Assembly (NCBI GenBank): GCA_003313425.1
Contig: NHZP01000049.1
Span: 62,001-126,000 of the forward strand
Reading direction: 5' to 3'
DNA length: 64,000 nucleotides
DNA from: Pseudopyrenochaeta lycopersici
Lineage: Eukaryota > Ascomycota > Dothideomycetes > Pleosporales > Pseudopyrenochaetaceae
In this document: piece after piece, positions 55,943 to 64,000 of the stretch
Numbering within the stretch: position 1 is the first letter of the stretch
Layout of the letters: each line of letters starts with the position of its first letter
Made by a program: the position numbers and the translations under genes
Notes under the pieces: generated by a model
Told to the model about the DNA's origin: nothing
What the model saw: the letters and a program-made list of their open reading frames with translations, nothing else
The model's database searches: none

Positions 55943-56629
55943 GGGTCGAAAGGTGGCGCTTTATACTGCACACTCGGAAGTATGCGAGAACGTTCCAAGC
56001 GAAGCTTTAAGATGGATTTCATCGTGGTCGTGGCCGGTTAGTAAAGATTTAGAAAGCGGGCGGAGGAGCTTCGAGGCTTGGCGAGAAATGGTGCTTTGTC
56101 GAACATGACCAAGCAGTGAGGAATCGGCAGTTGGGGCGCAGGGCGAAAGGTGGGAATTGCGGTGACCAATCAGAAGCTGGGCGATGACGTATGATGTGCG
56201 GCTCTTTCCGCGTTTCTGTACTGGGCACTAACCACTTCAAGTCAGCCTACCAAATTTTCACATTGCAATGTAGACTAAAGCGAATGTATCTACTTGGATA
56301 GTGGGCTTGAGGAGTCTCTCAGCTTAGCTTCTCGGCTTTCGCTGAGCTAGGTGAGCCTCGCACTCATCTCTATGCCCCACATAAAGTCGAAGCGCCTCAA
56401 ACCAACCATGAATACCGATCATGTGACGCCGCAGACTTTTGGCGATTTCAAGTCAACGGGGATGTTGTATGTGGCTAAATCAAGCAGCGTAATACACAAT
56501 CTAGGCATTGAAGACGCTATAACTTCATATTGATATGGATGGGAGACTTTGGGATTACAACGGCCAATAATGACAACGAATCATTAGGCCCTGGAAGCAA
56601 ATTATGAGCCAAGAAGGAATAATACAAAT
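55943..56629. other. Intergenic region
   Basis: Upstream of pirin and downstream of the 2OG oxygenase gene (both minus strand). Only short frames without support. Confidence 0.5.
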
Positions 56630-57796
56630 CTATGCGACAGCAACCTGTTTCGATTGTGGCACAGCTCTTGCCTCACTCGCTGCCTTCTCGGCAGCGTCTT
56701 TCTTAAACCTCTCCGCCCTTCCATAACTATCAGAGTACCCTGCCAGAATCGCCTGTTCAACCGTAATGGGTGGCCATTTTGGCTCCTCACCCTCCTTCCT
56801 ACAGTTCGGCAGGCATTTGACTTCGTAATCTGGGTTGCCGCTGAAAAATACCGGTATGCTATACCGCTCTTGCCCGCTAATGTTGATGACGCGGTGGAGA
56901 TTAGAGATGTACCTGTCATTACTCCAGCGCATCATCAGGTTGCCCAGGTTGATGACGAAAGCGCCCGGCGTGGGCGTAACGTCGAGCCATTCCTTGGTAG
57001 TGTAGTCGTAAACCTGTAGACCGGCGACTTTGTCTTGCAGCAGGATAGTTACGCAGCCAAAGTCTGTGTGGGCGCCAATGCCTCGCGTGAGTTTCGCTGG
57101 ACTGTCGGGTGGTTGGCTGGGGTAATGGAGTAATCGCATCGTTGCCACTGCGCCGCTGGCGAATTCATCGAAATATCCCTCGTCCAGATCTAATGTTAGG
57201 GCGAGAACTTTCAGAATGTCCTTTGCGAGGCTGACCACCTGGCTGTAGTAGTCGAGTGCGGTGGCTTTGAAGTCGGAAACGTTTGGCAGGTCGTCTTCTG
57301 ACGGCCACATGTTAGGGCCCGAGTTGAGTCTCTTGTTGATGAAATAAGGATGTGTTTTGGGAATCTCGTCGCCAATATAATAGCCTTCTTTTAGTTCCGG
57401 CATAGTGCCTTCTTCTAGGATCTGCGATTTCATAAGCTCGTAGCCCCGGTTCCAGGTGTTTGATGTGTCTGGAAGAAATTTTAGTCATACTGCGTGCTGA
57501 AGTAGATAGTCCATACCCTTATTGACTTTGTTCTTCTGCTCCAGGTCCAAATCAAAGAATTTCTTGTTCCAATCCATTATCTTATTTTGAAGCTCAAGTG
57601 GGACTTTGTGTCCCGTGATCTGGAAGAAGCCATTATGAAGACAGCAGTTTCGAACTTCTTCTACAAGCTGCTTTTTGGAAGCAGGATCGCTGTCGTAGAA
57701 TTCTTTCCATAGTCAGCTTCAAATTATTCTTAGTGTTGCATAGAGCTATATACTTGAGAAGTCGAGAATGGGAGGAGCATCGCCGGCGCCAGGCAT
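56630..57796 (-). CDS. 2-oxoglutarate/Fe(II)-dependent oxygenase (isopenicillin-N-synthase-like)
   Basis: Three exons (57796-57754, 57702-57517, 57468-56630) encode 355 residues. The DIOX_N domain begins MPGAGDAPPILDFSK and continues NGFFQITGHKVPLELQNKI. The core barrel has RLLHYPSQPPDS, the iron motif GAHTDFGCVTILLQD (His210, Asp212), then WLDVTPTPGAFVINLGNLMM. The distal His is in YISNLHRVINISGQERYSIP, where R-Y-S is the 2OG-binding RxS motif. All catalytic residues are present, unlike the TauD-like protein at 23058. Relatives act in gibberellin-, flavonoid- or secondary-metabolite-type hydroxylations. Substrate unknown, and no cluster partner is adjacent. Confidence 0.88.
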
Positions 57797-59708
57797 TTTC
57801 AACCGAGTTTGCGGACGTGTATAAGGCTGACAGCAGTGCTGAATGAATTGGCGTCTTGGAATAGTACTTTCTAGAAGTATGCAACGGGTTCAGTGTCGTA
57901 ACAGCTTATTTCCGAGCCGTTGACAGTCATTTAAGACATCTTCCTCAAGCCTACTCCCATCTTATTCCTAATAGCTACCCCTCATCTACGCGGGCACTAT
58001 CGATAACGTCGGACGCGTTCATAGATGGGAGTGGTGGGGTTCGTCACGAAGGCCGGAAGAAGTGAGCACCGAGGCGCCGCTAGTCACCCCCACTTTTGAG
58101 ATGGTCGATGTTATAGATTTGATTTTAAAGAGTGGTAACAAATATGATGTACCCGACTCGGGGATAGTGCTTCGAAAGAATCGCAAGAGTCGAATTCAAA
58201 AGTTGGGGTAGGTTACTCAACTCCAAGAATTGTCTCGCAAGAATACAGACGCTGGCCTTGATCTTAAAATCTGATCTCATGAGGCCATTGTCACAGAGTA
58301 AATATGACCGTCTTTGTCATAGCGTATAATCTTTGATAGCATTAACTGATTGTGGAACGGTGTTCTAGGAATGGTAAGTCGAAATCTGCCCCAATACCAA
58401 ACGGGAAGACAATGGAGGACTGCGGGCGAAGACAAAGAATAGGCTATGCCACGTTAAGTTTAACTTAAAATGCGAGTGTAGAACGGCTCATAAACTCAAG
58501 AGAGAGACGAAATAGAAGCTTAGGCTTTAAATGTAGAGTTCACATTCATTCGCGCGCACATTGCCCACGGTAGCGCACATACTGGGAAGCGACTTCCCTG
58601 TTGGGACAATCCAATAATGCTTGTAATGCTCTTACCCTGCACAGCGGGAAGTCCACCGCAACGAAAAATATGAAGAGTATTTTGGCCTACACCACTCAAA
58701 CTCTACGCAGAATTCTGTCTCTGCCTTCATCATATACAAGTTGATGCAATCTAGGCCATCACAGTCATCCCAGTACCCTCGCAACCCAAAAAGTACAGGA
58801 AATATTCGATAGTTGTTTTATGCATGAGCTTATTTTGCTGTGAATCCAACTTCCCTAGTTCTACTATCAACCTTGACGGGCTCATCATAGTGCTGGGAAA
58901 TCACCATAGTCTCTTGATGGCTGTCGCACACATCGACTCAGCCAAGTCTATGGTCGTGCGAGTGTATGAGCTTTGGAGTGGTCGAGACGTGATACAAAAT
59001 TATGATCCCAAGACACATTTTACATTAGCATCTGATGCGACTCCTCTCTGGATCAGGCCACAAAACCATCTACTCCGCTTCTGAGTGAATATTTCGGCGA
59101 CACCCATCTTCCGCGTCTATTTGGACCAAGAACGGATTCGCCTCGACACAGAAAATTCCTCTTTTTTACAGCAGATTCGACAACCTACGGCAGAAGCGAG
59201 TTAGGAACCCTTCCATGGACACGATCGCGCTTCACCGATGATGACCCCTAGAAGCCAATCATTCTCCAAGTACTAAAGTAATACTACAAATTCAAATGTG
59301 TAATCTAGATCCAAGAGTAGAGTAAATATGGATTCCAGACCAGTGGACTCTTGAACCACTCTGGCAACAACAGGTCGTCAGTTGTACATGGCTACATGTC
59401 AGGGTTGCTTTTGACGTAATAACAGCAGATTATAATGGCGGAATCAATAATGGATAATGCTGGCTTATTGCATAAACATGCGCTTGTTCGGGAACAAAAT
59501 TCGTTTAGCATCTAGTTCAAAGATTTCAGTGGTATGGAGACATTTGAACTTGATGGTAATGCTTCCACACGTAAAAAAATATAAATGCCGCTTTCAAAAT
59601 GCTGAAATGGAGGTGGGTCTCAATGGCTACCAGATAAATTTCTGACGTTTGCTTAAAGCTCAAAGCTTCATAGACATCACCATAACACTCACCCAGAGGC
59701 CTACGCAC
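57797..59708. other. Gene-poor region
   Basis: No supported gene in about 1.9 kb. An 86-codon plus frame at 58824-59084 (start MSLFCCESNFPSSTINLDGL) is isolated and matches no family. Moderately AT-rich; no repeat identified. Confidence 0.45.
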
Positions 59709-61034
59709 TCACTTCTTCCAAGCCAGTTTTACAAACTCTTCGACATCTTCCAAAAGACTCGCCGGTTGCTCCAGCGCTGCAAAATGCCCGCCTATCTCCT
59801 TTATCTTGTAAAACACAAGATTTCCAGTCTCTTCTGCCCAGGTCCTAGGGATAGGATTAAGTTCATACGGGAAGTAGCTATATCCAACTGGTTTATCTAA
59901 GAAAGCCGTTTCTCCCGTATCACGATAGGGATACAGGCCAGTAGGAAAGCTATCAGTAAGCCAGTAAAGTGTGATATGGCTGAGAATTGTGTCAAGTGAA
60001 GGGGTCGACCTCGGGTCAGTCCAAGATAGAAACTTCTCCCCTATCCAAGCGAGATACGCAATCGGGGAGCTGGCGAGTACAAAGCTAATCGTAGATGGCT
60101 TCGTTGCTTGTAGGCTTGCATATGAACTGCCCAAAGTTTCGAAAACTCTCATTCGCTCTAGACCTTTCTTTTCGGCATCAGTCAATCCCACTTCTGAAGG
60201 GGGTGTCGCATAGAATCGTGTATACATGTAATTTAGGTGCATGCCTTTGCACTCAGGATATGTCGCTGACAGTATGCGAGACATTAGGCTGCCAATGTCA
60301 CCTCCTTGGACAAGATAGCCAGTAGAGCCAAAGCCAAGTGAGAGGAGAAGTTTGTGCATAATGCGCGCCGTGTCTTTAGCTTCCCAGTTCTTGTCTAGTG
60401 GAGGCGGAGATGATAGCGTGTATCCGATAAGAGAAGGTGCTACTACGTGGTATGGTAGTGTGTCAGGCGTATACTTCGTGCGTAATATATCAAGGAGCGG
60501 CAAGAATTCGAGGAAGGAACCAGGCCAACCGTGGAAAAATGCGAGCGGAATTGCGTCCGGTTTAGACGAGAAGAGCCCAACGAAGTGAATGTCAAAGACA
60601 GAGCCGTCATCGTCCGTGATATTAGCCTTGAAATTAGGAAAAGAATTAATATGATGTTCTTCTTTGCGCCTTCAGATTGTCAATCAGAATCCTGATCAAT
60701 TAGGCGTAATTCTGTTTAATTTACCAGTCGTAATCCTGTTCCCAATGCTTCTTTGCATCAAGTATCCACTTCCTGCTCACTCCAAAACCCTCATGGGTCC
60801 GGCTCCGATTCTCTTGAAGGCTCTCGTAAGTTCCTTCGCAATTGGACTTAATTTCAAAAGCGTCTTGAATTGTCGTAGTTTCTGCTCTTCAATATGTAGT
60901 TCGAACGGTCTCGGCTCTTGTTGCACGCCTGTAGGTATGATGCTGAAATGCTTCGGTGACGCCGTGATGAAAGCCTCTGTAACACACTGGTTCAATAGTG
61001 TGTATAGAAGCAGTGCCGAGAATTGAAACCTCAT
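59709..61034 (-). pseudogene. Secreted epoxide hydrolase gene with a frameshift near its N terminus
   Basis: The N-terminal frame (61034 to about 60840) has a signal peptide (MRFQFSALLLYTLLNQCVTE) and starts the epoxide-hydrolase N-terminal domain (LHIEEQKLRQFKTLLKLSPI). A one-base shift near 60831-60845 is then needed to continue TYESLQENRSRTHEGFGVSR, then KWILDAKKHWEQDYDW. After a 55-bp intron (60670-60724) the frame is open to the stop at 59709. This part has the oxyanion motif FFHGWPGSFLEFLP, the nucleophile Asp in LVQGGDIGS and the catalytic His in EIGGHFAALEQP. No GT-AG intron can absorb the shift. Everything else is intact, so this is a very recent inactivation or a sequence error. Confidence 0.72.
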
Positions 61035-63458
61035 CGTGAAACCTTGAATAGAATTCGTCGCTTACATATCCAGCTTTAACTCTTGTTCAGTTCCGCGCAA
61101 TATGTCCGCTTACAAATGGTAGAAGGGCAGCGGCGATATATCTGATATAACTTATACATGCCAAGGAAGCGATTCTGCTTATAGCAAGCTCACCTTCCCT
61201 CTTCGAGATAGTGATTGACATTGTCAGGTCACTATCCGCCCAGACAGTGCATAGCAACAAGAAAGGATCCTTCCGAAAATGCAATTTAATTGCAGTTGAC
61301 ATCATAATTTAGACTAAGTTTGGTTATCAAATCATCCCGCGCAACCACCTGGACAAACAAGGTGCTGTGCCCCTAAAATCTGTACGCTATTGCCCGATTG
61401 TCAAGAAGTCCACTATCACATCATCTGCTGGGCTTATATGAAGTATCTGTAAATAATCAATGAGCCTAGTCGCCTCTCACTGGGCCTGAATGGCGTGCGG
61501 CTCATACGGACTTTGCTTGTGGGGGCGTGGTTGCAGTGACGCTAGCCGTTTCCAAGTCGCCACAATTCTTGCCGTGAGAAATGACTTATTTCGGCCATTT
61601 CGGCTGTTTCATTGAGTACCTTTTATTATCTAAGGTTGACCTTATTGAAGACATATGGCAGCATCATATCCCGGTCATTCGCTCCGAGCATGGCATATAA
61701 ACGATTAGGTAGCACATGAGTAGCATGCCTACGATAGTAACCGTAGTAATCGTGCAGCAGCATCACGATAAACAGCGAAAACGTATATGTAGTATATGGA
61801 CCGGCTACAGAGAGCAACTTAATCCTTGAACGGCAAGATATACGCAAATTACAGGTGGTCAGGTGGAGTGATATGAAAGGCGATTTTCGTCCGACAGGAA
61901 ACTGCTTTTTCAAACTTTTGTTCGTTGTTCCAAACAGTCGTTCTAGGAATTATGTTTGTTGGCTGGAGCATGCCAACTTATTGATAAACGTGCTTGGGGG
62001 ATTTCCCTTTGCCTGTTGGCTACCTCAGCAATGCAACCTACTGTATCCCACATGAATTCTATACAACCAAGAATTGAAGCAATACGTTAAGCAAAATACT
62101 ACTTGTATAAGAGTATTGGCATAACCAGATTCTCAAGCATGGTACTCAAGTAAGTCGATTGAACATAAGGAGCTCTATGGTTTATTGCCTAACATTCTAT
62201 ACACAGGAGTCTCATGGGGCCTCGCGAGTCTCAAACCCAAATCCTCGTCGGAACTCGTGACTACACCAATGATACGGAGCTTCGGTAGATCTTCAGGGTC
62301 CTGTAGGGTTCGAGGTGGCCCATGCCGGAGTCTTGGGTAAGAATCAGGTAAAGTTTATTAAAATTCAACAGTAATCAGGCATAAAAGGTGCCAATGAACC
62401 TCTTAGTGCAATAAAATGATGTTCTTTGGAACGTTTCGTCGCTTGAAACTGAATAACCCCTGTTTTCGCAGGTTGAGAGCTCGATTATGGCAATTTTGAT
62501 TAACAATAAAAGGGAGTGTACAAAAATTATCAGTTTGTATTCTGTGTCTGGTATCCAACTATGTCTCAAATTCTTTGTTTATCTACAAAACAAATGACGA
62601 TTGGAGGTACGAAGCGAGACGAAAGCACCAATGTTGCTTTGTTGTATTGAGTGCACGTGCCTCTCGAGGAAGAAGTGATAAGAGCAACTGCATGTAATGA
62701 TCTATTTTTTTTCGCCACAAACATTACCACCATAACATCATAGCGCCAAAAAGCACGCTAGAGGCGCTTCTGCAGAAGCAACTGGATTAGTAAACCGGGA
62801 ACAGTATAGCCCAAGGTAGACTAATTCGACGTCAGGCGTTGTATTATCATTGACGCAGGATAATTTCGAAGAAGACCTGCAACACATTGTTTCAGAGACT
62901 CTCCCCTCTTTTATCATACATGAGGAAAGGAGCAGAATTTTTTTTTACTGAAAGGGAAGGGGCACAAACGATTCCAATGTTTGGCATACGTAAATTGCAG
63001 GCAAAGCGCGAGGGAGATAGCATTGAAACAGTAGAGTTCCCCACTGTTTGCTTCCATGGCGCAGAGTGTCAGGTGTACTGCTAGTTCGTGTAAGCATATC
63101 AAGCTTGTCTTTCGCATCGCATTTTAAACGCTCTACAAACGCTATGTATTTCTTAAGGACAGTAGCAAGGATGTCAAGGTAACACACTGTACTGATTGTA
63201 CTTAAGTATGTGATTTTTAGAGTTTATGGCGCAAAGAAGTCTTAATTATAGACAGATATAAGTAGTTTTTAGACCTGTTATTATTCCCCAAGCACATGTC
63301 GAAGTCACAGGTAATAACCAATAATAAGATAGGACGCAGCTAAGGTAGGTTAAAACTTCTTGATTTCACGCTGCTCGTGTATCTCTGTGACTCTATTCTA
63401 TGCTGTAATTGTACTGACAAGATCCAGCGCCTTAAATGCATCGACTTCCGCTATGAAG
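61035..63458. other. Gene-poor AT-rich region
   Basis: About 2.4 kb with only short frames on both strands (60-95 codons) and no recognised family. T-runs near 62705 and 62938. No tRNA-, repeat- or transposon-like structure was visible. Confidence 0.45.
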
Positions 63459-64000
63459 TTAAGCAGTAGCGGATTGCTGAAAGAAAGGATAATCAGTATA
63501 ACCTTTCTGAGGCGGGTCGGCGCCGTAGAAAGTGTCACGGTCATACTGGTTCAGCTCTAGACCTTCAGCCAAGCGCTTCGGCAGATCTGGATTGGCGATG
63601 AACCATCGACCGAAAATAATGAGGTCAGCATCTCCGGACTCGACTTTGGGTGCAGCGTTGTCTCGGTTAAAACCACCAGCGGCGATGAACTTCACACCAC
63701 CCTTTTGGAGGATATTGCGGAAGTTCACGAGAGTATTGCCCTTGACTTTCACAGTAGCTTCGGCTTCAACGCCTTTACCGCCCTTGAAGGTATATGCGGC
63801 CAAAGCATCCATCTTAGCCTGTTCGTCCAGAACTTCATCGAAGCGGGGCTCGACCCTAATAACTGTCAGTGGTATTCAATACGGCAGGGACAACATGCAC
63901 TGACATGTGCACATATGCGGGTCTCTCATCCTCAGGTAATGTTGCGATCTTCTCGCACAGATATTCCCAGTGCTCATTGGGATTGCTGTCCTTAGTGTTC
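63459..64000 (-). CDS. Old Yellow Enzyme family NADH:flavin oxidoreductase (partial, cut by window edge)
   Basis: C-terminal part of an OYE-type FMN enzyme. The exon at 64000-63905 joins 63855-63459 across a 49-bp intron (gtcagt...gttattag). It reads NPNEHWEYLCEKIATLPE, then MVEPRFDEV across the splice. The FMN-phosphate region follows (VKFIAAGGFNRDNAAP, LIIFGRWFIANPDLPKRL) and the tail is DRDTFYGADPPQKGYTDYPF. GGF and FGRxFIANPDL are diagnostic of the family, including 12-oxophytodienoate reductase and ergot-alkaloid reductase relatives. The N-terminal barrel with the active-site residues lies beyond the right edge. It reduces activated C=C bonds with NAD(P)H. Confidence 0.87.

Noticed and set aside
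62300..62340. A ggttcga-like sequence suggestive of a tRNA T-loop
   Set aside because: No matching acceptor, anticodon or D-arm around it.

Overview
The window looks like chromosomal DNA of a filamentous ascomycete, most likely a dothideomycete close to the Pleosporales (inference). Genes carry several very short GT-AG introns, mostly 44-65 bp. Families typical of that group are present: a GH131 glucanase, a She3-type coiled-coil protein, a Helo-like N-terminal protein, many single-domain oxidoreductases and F-box proteins. I recognised no bacterial operon, CRISPR array, tRNA or rRNA.

Region 1 (1-10.2 kb) is a compact metabolic group: a cut-off 6-phosphogluconate/3-hydroxyisobutyrate dehydrogenase-like enzyme, a Rossmann NAD(P)-binding protein, a type-B carboxylesterase, a metallo-beta-lactamase-fold lactonase-like hydrolase and a cytochrome P450. 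A small antibiotic-biosynthesis-monooxygenase (ABM) protein lies just beyond. Two divergent promoters here share a TTACCCC(A/G) element. A decayed MYND-finger gene separates the P450 from the ABM gene.

Region 2 (10.2-27.4 kb) is mixed and partly decayed. Intact genes are a secreted S51 peptidase-like protein, a GT34 glycosyltransferase, a Helo-like_N protein and a TauD-like protein that lacks its catalytic residues. Around them lie a broken dynamin-family GTPase, a short paralogue of the Helo-like_N protein's tail, membrane-protein remnants and an F-box gene with two in-frame stops.

Region 3 (27.4-31.2 kb) holds a mitochondrial complex I subunit, short unrecognised coding-like pieces and the She3-type gene. 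Region 4 (31.2-37 kb) is gene-poor, with one small two-CxxC protein and degraded coding-like sequence.

Region 5 (37-49.8 kb) is a conserved housekeeping block: phosphoinositide phospholipase C, a small cupin, a NUFIP1/CCCH protein, RNA polymerase III subunit Rpc8/Rpc25, an MDR oxidoreductase, tRNA-dihydrouridine synthase Dus2 and a small lysine/glutamate-rich protein.

Region 6 (50-64 kb) is accessory again: a decayed CorA-like transporter, secreted GH131, a pirin, a 2OG-Fe(II) oxygenase, a frameshifted secreted epoxide hydrolase and a cut-off Old Yellow Enzyme. All spliced models were built by hand from splice sites and family continuity. Exon sums divide by three wherever a complete model is given.
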